Assembly (NCBI GenBank): GCA_033439765.1
Contig: JAULSN010000009.1
Span: 620,001 to 684,000, forward strand
Direction of reading: 5' to 3'
DNA from: Lasiosphaeria ovina
Taxonomy: Eukaryota > Ascomycota > Sordariomycetes > Sordariales > Lasiosphaeriaceae
DNA: 64,000 bases
Part shown: one piece after another, positions 9,590 through 20,190 of the stretch
Layout: every line of letters begins with the position of its first letter
How positions within the stretch are numbered: position 1 is the stretch's first letter
Notes under the pieces: model-generated
Seen by the model: only the letters and a program-made list of their open reading frames with translations
The model's database searches: none
What the model was told of the DNA's origin: nothing
Translations under genes and position numbers: made by a program

Positions 9590-10230
9590 GCAAATACCAA
9601 GAGTGAGCAGAATGCCCCACCACGCCCAAGGCCACCACGCCCAAGGCCACCCCGAGCCAGGTCCCAGCATCCGCTAGTGCGGTCGTCATCTTCGTCGTCT
9701 TTGTCGTCTTTGTCGCCTTCGTCGTCGTCTTCGTCGTCGTCTTCGTTCTGTGAGCAAATGTTAGCGAATGCACGTGCGTGGTGCCCACCACGCCCAAGGC
9801 AACACCCCGAGCCAGGTCCCAACATCGGTACGTCTCGCGTAAATCCAGTTCCCGGTTGCCTCCCTTCACATTTGACAACAGCGCGAGCGGGTATTGCTGG
9901 GGTGGCATGCTAATTGCCTTGCCTACCTCCCTCTCTAGGACCCGGCCGAGCCGAATACCAACCTGCTGCTGAGGCGGAAGGGCGTGGCCAGCAAGCACCA
10001 TCAAGAATGCTGCATTCGATGTGCCCTCGCACACAAGACCTTCCTAGATGAAGACGGAATCAACACCGCGGCGGCGCCGATGGAGACGACAGAACACTTG
10101 GGGGGTGGATGGAGAAAATCACTGCCAAGGAAGCTGGTAAGGAAAAAGGAGAGAATGCAGGAAGGCATTGTTCCAAATGCATCATGGGCGGCCGTCAAGC
10201 CCTTCTTCATCGAGGACGAGGCGGCAGACC
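9590..10230 (+). pseudogene. HGH1: HGH1-like gene relic 2 (internally deleted)
   Basis: Exon sequence up to about 9827 is followed by a 111-bp intron (gtacgtctcgcg at 9828 to ctctctag ending 9938) and 'DPAEPNTNLLL'. It then jumps directly to 'RRKGVAS', 'IKNAAFDVPSH' and 'TFLDEDGIN', and jumps again to the C-terminal tail 'GGWRKSLPRK' (10105-10220). Compared with relic 3, two internal blocks are missing. A 4-base duplication follows the 'GVAS' codons and an extra CA precedes 'TFLDEDGIN'. The upstream part contains a GTC/Asp-type triplet array (9683-9757). Intron sequence is nearly identical to that of relic 3, so the copies arose by DNA-level duplication and not through mRNA. Confidence 0.65.
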
Positions 10231-10355
10231 GCCCAGGCCCTGGAGAGCAACTGCGGCCCACGTGCTGCTGCCTCCGCCTCTATCAGTGCCATCCAGAGTG
10301 GCATGGCTCAGCAGATGAACCCGGCCCAACTGGCTCAGCGACCGGGGCAGCCGCC

Positions 10356-10390
<35 letters not shown>

Positions 10391-10410
10391 CTAACGCACG
10401 TGAATCTTGA
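10231..10410 (+). pseudogene. Gln-rich coding relic with (CAG)10
   Basis: The frame 10168-10410 ends 'ISAIQSGMAQQMNPAQLAQR', 'PGQPP', eleven Gln and 'PNARES', then TGA. The N-terminal part is only repeated module sequence. 'QQMNPAQLAQRPGQPP' suggests the end of a Q-rich transcription-related protein, but I cannot assign a family. Confidence 0.35.
10357..10389. repeat. CAG triplet repeat (11 Gln codons)
   Basis: Ten CAG and one CAA, in frame within the Gln-rich relic. Confidence 0.95.
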
Positions 10411-10476
10411 GGTCCATCTCGCAGGTGTCCACGTATCCCTGCATCGTATCCAAGACCGGGGGCCAACCCAACTCCA

Positions 10477-10615
10477 TAGCCGCTCAGCGTGCCGCCCAGG
10501 CCCTGCAGAGCAACTACGGCCCATGTGCTGCTGCCTCCGCCTCGGCCGAAACAACTCGGCGCCTCACCGACGCCTCCAGGGCCGCAACAACATGTTGCTG
10601 CCGTCATCAGGGCTG
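10477..10615 (+). repeat. Third copy of the 'GQALQSNYGP' module
   Basis: 'tagccgctcagcgtgccgcccaggccctgcagagcaactacggccc' matches 8768-8813 in the same orientation, and part of it matches 10230-10255. The following 'gccgaaacaactcggcgcc...ccagggccgcaacaac' is the reverse complement of about 9060-9115. Fragments of the same parent sequence have therefore been both duplicated and inverted within 2 kb. Confidence 0.75.
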
Positions 10616-11229
10616 AGCGCCGGCAAGGTCTTGATATTGGCGTCCTTGACATCAGGAGCGGTGGGGAAGTTCACGACGTGGTCGGCGTTTTCTTGGCCAG
10701 AGCCCTCACCCGATTCCTCATCAGAGTCTTATACAACCGAATCACGGCGCGTCTCCCAGTTCTCAAATGTCTCTTCGAATGCTTCTACGATGCGCCAACT
10801 CAAGACTCACATCGGGCCATGGCAGTTGGGCAAGACATCAGGCGAGGGTACGTCGGCACGGGTCGGCCTTGCCCGGCACCGTGTTCGTCGGAATCGTCGT
10901 CAGAGTATTCGCTCTCCTCATCATCAGAATCCTGCTCCTCCGAGCCTTCATGGAGGACCTGAGGGTCCTGGCCTCCATCTCGGCCTCTTTGGCCTTAGTC
11001 TCGGCCCGCCTCCCGCCCTAGTCTCGGCCCTCCACAGCCCTCGCTACGGCCTCCACGGCCATCGTCACGGCCCGGCCGGCCGGCCCTCGTCTCGGCCAGC
11101 TCGGCCCTGCCCTGCAAGACAGGGCTGGCCAGCCTGGCACTGCTCATGGGCTCAAGTCCATTCAAGGGTACCTTCAGTCGAGGGTGCTCCTCTTGACGTC
11201 GATTCCGGTACTGTAGACCTTTATTTATT
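10616..11229 (+). pseudogene. Ala-rich repeat coding relic
   Basis: A 10767-11021 frame reads 'MEDLRVLASISASLALVSA' and, shifted, 'STALATASTAIVTA', an Ala/Ser/Val repeat of about 11 residues. The same repeat recurs at 24285-24395. Upstream, Ser-rich acidic pieces ('SSESYTTESRRVSQFSNVSS') occur in another frame. The parent was probably a repetitive helical protein; no family is recognised. Confidence 0.35.
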
Positions 11230-11239
11230 CTCTCCTTTC

Positions 11240-11880
11240 TTTCCACTTTTCCTCTGAACTCGTTTGGCTAATAGCCAGATAGGAGCTCGCCGAAATATCC
11301 GAACATGTCATTGAGCGGAACGACGCGTCCACAAAGCTGGAGACGCTCCTGCTGGCTGGATGGCCGAAAGGCGAAAAAACAGATTCGCGATCTGGAGGGC
11401 GTCTTGCCACAGGCGTCACGAAGCGTCTCTTTGCCAATGGCCAGGTGCTGAAGACGTTGAGGGCGTCCAAGAGCCTCAACTCTCAGGCGTTCAAGAAGAA
11501 CTTTTGGCGGCTCACGTATGTACTGTCCTGTCCACTGTCTCTCTGATGTGTCTTTCGTCCCCTTTTATCGACGGAAAGGAGGCCTTGCTAACTGAAATAG
11601 CTCGCTCATCCTAATATCGATCTACGACAATCTCCCACGCGTCGAGAATGCAGCTACTGGGATACTACATGCATCTCAAGAGCGCCCTAATCCTCTTCTG
11701 GAACGCCACGAGACCCGTGAAGCGAAAGGCGCGGGAGGATATCTCACGGAATATATCGCCATTACGCAGGAGCGTCAGCGAAGACTTGACTGCTTCGGAT
11801 GCCGTGTCGATGATCTAGCACTCGTCAAGAAAGGCCCCCCCACGCAGCATGACACTATCTAGCAGATCTCGATATCGGCA
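11240..11880 (+). pseudogene. Unrecognised two-exon relic upstream of HGH1 relic 3
   Basis: Exon 1 reads 'ELAEISEHVIERNDASTKLE', 'TLLLAGWPKG', 'GVTKRLFANGQVLKTLRASK' and 'LNSQAFKKNFWRLT'. An intron starts gtatgt (about 11516) and ends ctaactgaaatag (about 11600), including a clear CTAAC branch site. Exon 2 reads 'LILISIYDNLPRVENAATG', 'GGYLTEYIAITQERQRRLDC', then a TAG near 11860. The splice signals and protein texture make this real ancestral coding sequence; the family is unknown to me. It runs directly into HGH1-like exon sequence. Confidence 0.45.
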
Positions 11881-12460
11881 GAACAGAGCGACACGAGCAA
11901 ATACCAAGACTGAGCAGAATGCCCACCACGCCCAAGGCCACCCCGAGCCAGGTCCCAACATCGGTACGTCTCGCGTAAATCCAGTTCCCGGTTGCCTCCC
12001 TTCACATTTGACAATAGCGCGAGCCGGTGTTACTGGGGTGGGATACTAATTGCCTTGCCTACCTCCCTCTCTAGGACCCGGCCGAGCCGAATGCCAACCT
12101 GCTGCTGTCCCTGCTACTCGCCAACACAACTTAACTTGGCGAATTGGGAAGGGCTGAAGAGCATTACTACCAAGAAACAGAAACAGAAACCCGTTCAAAA
12201 CCTGGCATCGGACCACCTCGTGCTCAACCAGCTCGTCGACCTCTTTATCAAGGGCATGGACGGCTCCTACAACAAACACAAACATTACCGACTTTGACTA
12301 CCTTACTTACCTCTTTGCCGACATCGCCAAGCATAGCGAGATTCGATATTACTTTGTAACCAAGCAGAGCTACGACGACGTGATCCCGCTCAATAAGATC
12401 AAGGTCTTTACCGAGCACACAAGTCTGACGTGAGGCGGAAGGGCGTGGCCACAGCAGCAG
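11881..12460 (+). pseudogene. HGH1: HGH1-like gene relic 3, 5' piece (DUF383 part)
   Basis: Exon sequence ends at a 111-bp intron (11964-12074), then 'NANLLLSLLLAN'. In other frames follow 'LVDLFIKGMDGSYNKHKHY', 'TDFDYLTYLFADIAKHSEI', 'RYYFVTKQSYDDVIPLNKIK' and 'VFTEH', which is the characteristic order of the HGH1 DUF383 region. A CA duplication after 'TEH' throws the frame, after which 'RRKGVAT' is readable in the correct order. Homology then stops at about 12453 and resumes at about 13702. The gene is interrupted there by an epoxide-hydrolase segment. Confidence 0.75.
11964..12074 (+). other. Conserved intron of HGH1 relic 3
   Basis: Donor gtacgt, acceptor ctctctag, 111 bp; the same length and nearly the same sequence as the intron at 9828-9938 in relic 2. 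Confidence 0.7.
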
Positions 12461-13701
12461 CATCATCTTCCCAGGACACCACCCTGAAAACCGCAGCGCA
12501 ATCGCAAGATGGATGGCTTTGGAGTCGTGCCGCTCGGCATCCCGCGCACGCCGGTGCCATTCACTCTGCACGTCCCGCAGCCCGGGCTCGACAAGCTCTC
12601 AGTTCTTCTCATCGAGACGGCCGTCGTGGTAGCGCCGTCCTTCTACAACACGCATAGCGCCAGCGGCAACCCAGATCACCCGTTCGGGGCGCCGCGGGAC
12701 TAGCTGGCCGACGCGGCGGGCGTGTGGGGCAGCGACCTCGACTGGCGGGCGCGCGAGGCGCACTGGAACACGATCCCGCAGTTCAAGATGGACGTGACGG
12801 CGCCGTCGGACGGGCAGGTGTTCGACCTACACTTCGCGGCGCTATTCTCGCGGCGGGCCGACGCCGTGCCCGTGATCCTGTCATACGGCTGGCCCAGCTC
12901 GTGGCTCGACTATATCGCCGTGCTGGAGCTGCTGGCCGCAAAGTACACGTCCGACACGCTGCCGTACCACGTCGTCGCCCCGTCCATCCCCGACTACGGC
13001 CTCTCGACCCGCAGCAACGCCACCACGACAGAGCCCAACCTCTACTCGGTGGCCGAGGCCCTCAACGAGCTCATGAAGGGCCTCGGCTTTGATGCGTACG
13101 TCGCCCAGGGCGGAGATGTCGGCTCCGGCTTGACGGCCGCGCTCAATGCTATCCACGACGAGTGCAAGGCTGTCCACTATATGGCGCCCTAGTCCCCCAA
13201 CGGCCTAGATCCTTTCATGTAAAAATGGAATGGTATTGACTTACTGTAGTTGACAAATTCATCCTCACCCCGTCAGAGAAGGCGGCAGTGGCAAACCTGC
13301 CGGTCAGCCTCGCCGAGAACGCTACGCTCGCTAGTGCGCAGGGGTTCATCAATTCGGGCACGGGGTACATGCTCGAGCAAGGCACACGGCCGGAGCTCAT
13401 CTCGCTGGTGCTGATGTCGAACCCGGTCGCAATGTTGGAATGGTGGGTGAAATGCTGGTCTCCTCTTGCCGAATAACGATCATGGCGGCTGACACCAGAG
13501 AAACAAAACAGGATCGGCTCCATGTATACGGACGGCGTTAACGGTGCGCCCCTGGACACCATCCTCGAGCAGGTTTCGTGGTACTGGCACACCAAGTCGT
13601 ACGGCAGCGGGTTGTGGTCGTACCGCGAGGTGTGGGCTCCGTTTCTACGGGATACGCACAGCGAGACGCTGCCGTCGCCGCTCGCCATCAAGACCAAGCC
13701 A
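12461..13701 (+). pseudogene. Epoxide hydrolase (EHN-type alpha/beta hydrolase) inserted into HGH1
   Basis: The ATG at 12509 opens 'MDGFGVVPLGIPRTPVPFTL'. The EHN region, a 'YGWPSSW' oxyanion-type motif (family: HGWPG), 'LPYHVVAPSIPDYGLS' and the nucleophile motif 'GGDVGS' (about 13107-13125) follow. Two introns are readable: one near 13218-13249 and one at 13443-13511 (gtgggt...acag). The frame is broken by TAG codons after 'FGAPRD' (12701-12703) and after 'HYMAP' (about 13190). The Tyr for His and Asp for Gly substitutions also fit C:G-to-T:A decay. The C-terminus with the catalytic His is missing: after 'LPSPLAIKTK' the sequence turns into HGH1 at 13702. Confidence 0.8.
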
Positions 13702-14035
13702 GCACCATCAAGAATGCTGCATTCGACGTGCCCTCGCACACAAGACCTTCCTAGATGAAGACGGAATCAACATCCTGCCTTATATCTTACTGCCTATTGT
13801 AGGGGGCGAGCCCCCTATGACGAGGATGAGACCATGGCACATGTTCCCGCATCTGCAGCTGCCGCCTCCCGACAAGCAGAGAGAGACTCGGCCCAATCAT
13901 TCGAGAGACACACACACGCCACTCGACAATGAGGACGTCCGTCCGTGAGGCCTACGACCGGTTCGGTTCGTCCACTCCTCTGGCTCGGGCGGCGGCGCTG
14001 ATGGAGACGATAGAACACTTGGGGTGCATGACCTT
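13702..14035 (+). pseudogene. HGH1: HGH1-like gene relic 3, 3' piece
   Basis: 'STIKNAAFDVPSH' continues exactly where the 5' piece stops. A CA insertion follows, then 'TFLDEDGIN', 'ILPYILLPIVGGE', 'YDEDETMAHV', 'LPPDKQRET', 'NNEDVR' and the start of the tail module 'METIEHLG' in various frames. The piece lacks much of the region seen in relic 1 between 'RDSDP' and 'SFE'. Together with 11881-12460 this would have been one gene, split by about 1.25 kb. Confidence 0.7.
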
Positions 14036-14200
14036 GACTATATCTGCAACGAGGCCACGGCCGCCGTTGAGGCCCGGGACCGAATCATCGTTCTCGCCCC
14101 AACCGGCACCTGAACAAGAGTGGAAGGAGGGGAGAGAGATCCGTCAAGGTAAACGCGGCAAAAAGAGAAGAGGCCAGCTCTGAGGAAAGAAAAGAAACCC
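14036..14200 (+). pseudogene. Short coding scrap of unknown family
   Basis: One frame reads 'HDLDYICNEATAAVEARDRI' and 'IVLAPTGT', followed by 'VKVNAAKREE'. It looks coding but short, and its junction with the HGH1 tail is abrupt (about 14022). Confidence 0.3.
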
Positions 14201-15480
14201 CCCGCCGAGCCGTCCACGAACGAGGACGGACGTCCTAAATACTCTGAGCCTCTGTACCTTTGCGCTGCTCTTCAATACTTTTCGACCGTGCGCTCCAGAT
14301 GTGTCATCATATTATCCTATTATTTTGGCAGGCCGTAGCTTCAGGCTGAAACCGCGGGCTAGGATAGGGTACATCGTCTCCCGCATAACCGCCAACTCTG
14401 CCACCGCCAGTCATTTGCAGCAGCAATCCCAGCCACCTCTCCATTACCGGCCGGCCGGGTTTAGATTCCAGACTCTGGTCGTGCTAATGCCCTTCCATTA
14501 ATGGTGATCGCCGTACAGTGTCTTCCGGGTTGAGAATCTGGTTAGCTATAGATGTGGGCTTTGCTTTGGGCTTTGTGTCGTGATGACAAGTTGTTCGACC
14601 TCGACCAACATTGTAGAGACTAGACATTAAAGCTTTTTCCCTGGGGGGGAGATGAAAGGGCCAAGCAATCCAGTCCCAATCATTGTGGGGGTGGCTTCAG
14701 TCCAGTCATAAGAATCAGGGTTTTACGGACCACTGTGATCCATGTCAGCGGTGGCAACTAAACAGAGGAGAATTCACATACGGAATGACTAAGCCCAGGC
14801 TTGGAGGTAACTAGTTATGAATTGAAGTGCCCGTCTAGTATTAGATCTTGCATCTATTAAACACCTAGGTAACTGACCCCAAGACAGAGAGAGAAAGACG
14901 CGCTTAAACTCTTATAGGGTGCCGCATTTCTCAAGTGCAGTAACATACGTAAGGGCTGGGTTAGGCGGACTATCTGCTCCTCCCGTTCGAGTGTGTACAT
15001 ATCTTCTTATTCTGTGCCAGACTCATCCTATCAGAACCACCTCAGCTAATACATGCCTGGAGCTTCCGACCTTTTCCCTAGTTTACTTCCTCGCAATCCG
15101 AGTCCTTGTCCTAGCCTTCTTCCCATTCGAGTCTCTACAAGAGATTTGATCGCTGACTGCGCTTTGTTTTTCATGTGGTTTAGCAGGCCAGTTAGTATAG
15201 AACATCTTTGACACTTAACCCATCCCGTTCGGTCCACAAAAACACCACAACTATCCGGATGGCCGGGCTAGATCTCGATAGTGGAAACTCAGATTTCCTC
15301 AAGTCTATACGGGGGTTAGTTTTGTTATGAGTATTATGAGGCATCCTTGCGTCTCCATACGAGCTGTAACAGCTGCACTTCCAACTCCCGCAATCCGATC
15401 ATACACACCTTTGGAGCCTCTCAACGGTGCCATGCGCCTTACCCCATCGTATACAGTCTTGTATATTGTTAGAATTTCTC
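14201..15480. other. No recognised gene
   Basis: Only short frames with no motif. Composition drops toward 50% GC. I see no repeats or RNA genes. Confidence 0.45.
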
Positions 15481-16360
15481 AGATTAAAACTCCATAGCAC
15501 GGAGAACGGCACGGCGGTACCTCCCTCCTTCCTTAGCAAAGTAGCGTCCTCCATCTCGGCTTCTCAGGATTCCAGCAAGCTCGGGTTGGAAACTATCGAC
15601 GCCAGTTCCCCCCCAGCGGCCATAATATAGTCGCTTTACGTCCCAATAAGATCCCTCCTGGTCAAGCAAGTTAGTCCAAGTTTCCTAAGTACGGATAATA
15701 AGAGCTGGCTATACCGCGCGCAGGAGAATCCAACAAGCTTCCCTTATCAAGGACTGGGACGGACGAATTTACTTCTGCTCACCTTGCAGCTGCTCCACCC
15801 CGAACAGCATTATCGTCGTCTTCGAGCATGCGACTGGCGGCCCTTATCCCGTGGGCGACTTTTTCCTTGCCAGGGATGAACAGAGACATAGTTGCTCACT
15901 CCTCCGAAAGTGACCGGTTTGCCTTCGGCCGCTGTGTCTTGGAATGGCCCATCCACTGGTCTACCGACTTCTCCATAGTGTTTACCTCATTATGGGCGCT
16001 TCTTCCCCATCGTCCAGCTCTTCAGCTATTGTCTCAGGCGTTTGGAATAGGCCCCAACTCTCTTGCGTCCCTTGCTGATAGGGAGTATATCCACCACTCT
16101 TCCTCTAAAGCCTCCCTAGCCATCTCCAGGACGTCCACCGGAATAGGAGCTGGTAGATATTCATCTGTTAGGATAGAAAAGCGGCTTCTGAATGGGTCCC
16201 AATTTGCGCTCAATACGACGGTGGTTCTAGTTATGGTACTCAATCGTGTTTTCCCTCTCTCGAGAGACCTTATTTATATCTGCAGCATTCCCCAGCCAGC
16301 AACCGATTTATTCGACCTTTATCACGCAGAGGAAGCTGAAACACATATATAAAGAGCTCC
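15481..16360 (-). pseudogene. Decayed minus-strand coding region of unknown family
   Basis: Minus frame 16034-16243 reads 'STITRTTVVLSANWDPFRSR', 'FSILTDEYLPAPIPVDVLEM', 'AREALEEEWWIYSLSARDAR'. Further down, pieces such as 'IRAASRMLEDDDNAVRG' and, at 15484-15669, 'MLDQEGSYWDVKRLYYGRWG' appear in other frames. The opposite-strand 174-codon frame (15828-16352) is Leu/Ser/Pro-rich and looks like a shadow. No family is recognised. Confidence 0.3.
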
Positions 16361-16559
16361 AGGATAATATCGAGAAAGGGGAATAAAGGGCCACGACCTA
16401 CTAAATTGACCCAGACCAAGAGGCGGCGAAGGCATGCTCAATATATAGAGCAAGGAGGTGATGTACAGCTGCTGTGCTATCTCTGATCGTGGTTGATCCC
16501 TCCTCAACCTTTGCCCCTTATCGGGTCTGGTTCTCTCTGCACGTGGTGCTTAAGCACCC

Positions 16560-17243
16560 GTGTGTGTGGCACTTCAATCATGCGGAGTCAGTCAGTTGCC
16601 TTTTGGTTTCTTACACTTGGAGACGCGCGAAGGCCCGCGGTGTTCAACCATTTCATCTACCACGACCCTCCAGCCTAAACGGCCTCCGGCAAGCCTGGCA
16701 AGAAGCTGGGGGGCTGGGCGAGGTCTCAGCAGGTGGGGGTCCATTATTCTCCTAAGCCCCTGTGAGCCGCATTCGTTCCGAGCATGTAGGAAAGGTGCTC
16801 ACTATGAAAACCTCCGCCTTGCCACTCCTCATCCACGGGAACAGAGTAATGGAGACGTCGCTCCTGGAGCTGCTGGCACCAAGGAGGGAAGGAGCACGGC
16901 TCAATGGGCAATGGAGAGGCTTGATGTTCCCATCAGCCCGGAATATTCACAGGAAAGAAGATATATCTCCGGATCTGGACTTCTGGTCTATGAGAGTGGT
17001 AAAAGAATAAGGCGTTCGAAGTCGATATCGGTCTTGAGGAGGAGGATGCTTCCAAAAGCAAAGGGGGAAAAAACTAACTCCAGGTCGACGAGAATGCGCC
17101 TGCAGAGGAAATGGGCTGGCTTTGACGCATGGGACCCTTTTCAGCCGCGTCAAGCTCTAGTCTCGACGGATACACATATGGTGATGATGAATCTTCCTCA
17201 GACTCCCTTCCACGACGTTGTCTTGTCTATGACTCTTGGCTGA
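16560..17243 (+). CDS. Open reading frame of unknown function (227 codons)
   Basis: The longest uninterrupted frame between 14 and 20 kb. The first 80 residues look untypical of protein (Ser/Arg/Pro-rich), while 'VPISPEYSQERRYISGSGLL', 'VYESGKRIRRSKSISVLRRR' and 'KWAGFDAWDPFQPRQALVST' look more natural. The true start may lie further in. No domain is recognised. It could equally be a chance frame. Confidence 0.3.
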   Translation: MCVALQSCGVSQLPFGFLHLETREGPRCSTISSTTTLQPKRPPASLARSWGAGRGLSRWGSIILLSPCEPHSFRACRKGAHYENLRLATPHPREQSNGDVAPGAAGTKEGRSTAQWAMERLDVPISPEYSQERRYISGSGLLVYESGKRIRRSKSISVLRRRMLPKAKGEKTNSRSTRMRLQRKWAGFDAWDPFQPRQALVSTDTHMVMMNLPQTPFHDVVLSMTLG

Positions 17244-17810
17244 GACTATAGTATAGCTATATATATATATATTCTCACGTTACTATCTGAAGATGGTATC
17301 TGATAGCGCGAGGGGGTCGCACCGGCGCGGCTGAACCAAAAGGCAAGTCAAGATCTCTTCGTTTCGGTGGTACTATTATTATTCGAGAATAGCTGCATGA
17401 GCCATAGACATTAGTAAGTTCCTTTGGCCATGTGTTCTAGTAGTTTGGTATTGTTCTACAGCACCTGGGGGATCAAGCGGCTGTATATAGTGGTAGTATT
17501 GCGGTGGTGTTGCTTCTGCAAGTTCCCTGACCCCCCCTGAAGGCATGACTCAAGACGAAATATGATGCTAAGAGAGAAGCGAGAAGCTTGATTTAACGTT
17601 CACGTTCTTCGTGTACCTAACTAATACCTCTTCTTATTAGGAAAACATTCCAAGCACTAAAAAGAAAGGGTGAGAAGGGGGGCTTATTAAGGGGTTTGGT
17701 AACGCGAGATGGAAACAGAGAGGGTCATGGAGATTAAGAGCTCAATGAGATATAAGCCAATATCCAAACCATTTGCGTACCTTAAACAAGCTCATTAAGG
17801 AAACAAATCT
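17244..17810. other. No gene seen; AT-rich
   Basis: TATA-rich at 17250-17275. No frame over 60 codons on either strand and no repeat. Confidence 0.5.
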
Positions 17811-18690
17811 GCCTAATCCTCTACGTTGACGTAGTACGCTATACAAGTAGCCAACGTCTTCCTTATTATTCCCCTACTACGTCGGCCCAACCTCGGCCTT
17901 GGATTCAGCCTAGAGATATACTATGAACTCACCCTTCCCTAGCAGTATGGTAACAGGCCTCCTCTTCTTTATATTCTCGAGGTCCTTCGGGAACGGTACG
18001 GGCGTGATATACGGGATGTTGCTCGTCGGCTTGCCCTCTAAGAATAATCGCTAGGCGTTAGAAGCCCTCTCGTGTGGCGTCCCGGTGCCCCCCCAGCCTT
18101 GAGGAACTGGTCGGACTTGACGAATTGATTGAGCCTCCTGATGACGTTCTTCTCACCGGCGAGGTCCCAGAATCGGTACCAGGCGCGGACCCTGCTGTAG
18201 ACCTTGAAGTGCAGCGGCAGCCATTCCAGGGTTGCCTTTAGCAGTGGTGGCTATGTGTTGCTTGGTGGCTTTATAACTCTCATACTGCTTCTTGAAAATT
18301 TCGAACTGTTTTCCTCGTTGAGCTCGGCAATATTCGGTTGACCACCGTTCGGGTCTGGGGTCGATAGAAGCACGGTTCCACCGGCGAGGTGAATAACCTT
18401 GATCCTTCTATAATCACCGTCGACTGTGTGTTCCGTCTCGTCGGAGCTGATCTCATGCTCTCGACGTCAGGAGAATTAAGCGTAAGCTTCGGGTGCTTGA
18501 TAGCCCAATGTCTCTCTTACTATCTCGACTGACTCGACCGTCTGATTTATCAGGAGCTCCAGGGCGCTTGGTGGCTGACCCTTGGGAAGGCTTGGCGGTA
18601 GAGTAGGACGTCGAGGGAAGTTCGCTGGCGCTTGTGGCTGCTATCCTCGACCTGTAATAGTTTTGGAACTTCAGCTGGTCGTGGTTTGGA
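17811..18690 (-). pseudogene. Heavily decayed minus-strand gene, unknown family
   Basis: No frame exceeds 60 codons, yet the minus strand carries coherent protein pieces in order: 'LELLINQTVESVEIVRETLG', 'YRRIKVIHLAGGTVLLSTPD', 'FKKQYESYKATKQHIATTAK', 'VRAWYRFWDLAGEKNVIRRL', 'NQFVKSDQFLKAGG', 'LFLEGKPTSNIPYITPVPFP' and 'KRRPVTILLGKGEFIVYL'. They are separated by indels and TAG codons. The gene was real, but I cannot name it. Lys/Arg-rich helices could fit a transposon gag or a DNA-associated protein; that is speculation. Confidence 0.4.
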
Positions 18691-20190
18691 TCGGTGGCTA
18701 CTGAGTTTGTGGATGGTAGGTAGGTGTACTAGAGACTGACTGGTTTCGGGCGATATTGTGAATCTTGTTAGATGCTGTCCAGTTTCGGCGGGTGTGAATG
18801 GTTGGTAAGCGCAATTAATGACTCCCTATGTAGACAAGTGCTAATGGGAAACCAGGGCTATACTTTGAAGAAACTGCGGGCAAGACAGACGTGATAGAGG
18901 GCCCTTAAATACATATCTCGGAGTAGATAGATAAGCCTCCTACTGCCTCCTGTCTCATGCGTGGTTCTCGACTATAGGTAGAAGTCATGCGTTATCATGC
19001 TCCTGCGTGACGCTCGACCTTGTGCGTGATCCCTTCGTGGATCCTTGGATGCTCACTAATGTGGCTCGTGTGACGAGTGTTGGATAGAACGGCGTTATTT
19101 CGTTGGCTAAAGTTGACAGTAGGGCACTCTTCGGGGATAGTCACCGCTCTTCCTATAGTCAGCTCTTTGCACGGCCCGTGAGGTCTCGTGCCTCTGCCTT
19201 ATGATCCCTTGATTATTTGTCTCCATTTCCACCTTCTATGGCAGGCGGCCAGTAGGTTGACCAGGCGATCACGCGTAGGCGATGTTGGTCATCACGCACC
19301 CCTTCACCGTGGTGCCTGAGCATCCCTCTCCTTCCTCCACCCTCTCAAACCTCTCCTAGTTTGCTCCCGTCCGAAATATAAGCCCCCTTCCATTCCGCCA
19401 TGGCCGAAGATGGTCTTAATAAAAAACTATTCATCATAGTTAGAGCCTACGACGAGATCGAAGACACCTGAATCGTGCGTGAGCGAGCCACTGGTAAAGC
19501 AGCCTATGGATAGAGCCACGAGACTATCTTCCATGAATCGCTTCTACACGGAGCGCTTCATCCGAGAGGTGAGCGCACGATGATACCCGGCTGGGCGGAA
19601 CGTATAAGAAAATTTCAACTCTCACGCGGTTATAACCTATCCCAGGAATAGGCGAATCAGCCCGACTAGCCTTTAAATCCTTTTTTTTTTTCTTTTTCTT
19701 CGTACATTCAACGCTACAGGAGGAGGGCGCGGAGGCGCGTAGTAGCCCGTAGAGCGTGGCCGGGGCGAGAAAAGGAGTACGCCAGTAAGAAGAGCCTACG
19801 GCGGAGGCCCGGACGAAGTGTAGAGATAATTCGCAGGGGAGCGTGGAGCAGGGGCACGCAGCGCCGGGCATGCAGGAGCTAGGATGGTCGTGACGGTAGT
19901 GATAGTTGCCACAGCGAGGGAGCACAAAGCACTACGGGCCTCCCAAGGGATACGAGGCTCCCCTAGGCTAGCTGGCTACTGCTATCCGTCCGCAAGTGCC
20001 AGGAGGCGGCGAGTCGAGTGAATTATAAAAAAAACGGAAAACGAAACCTGCAAACTCGCTCGCCCTCCTCTGGCTCTGTTGTGGGCGATTTCAGCCTACG
20101 CGTTCCAGTCTTGACGCCTCCTTTCAACTAGAGGACAGCAGGCTGAGTCGCCAAATTACTGCTCGGCGCTCAGACCACAGGAGGGAGGAA
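18691..20190. other. No recognised gene
   Basis: Only a Ser/Cys-rich minus frame at 19524-19925, which contains a Lys run from a T-rich tract (19680-19702) and looks like noise. No RNA gene or repeat is seen. Confidence 0.45.

Noticed and set aside
15828..16352. 174-codon plus-strand frame
   Set aside because: The minus strand shows more convincing protein pieces over the same bases; treated as a shadow.
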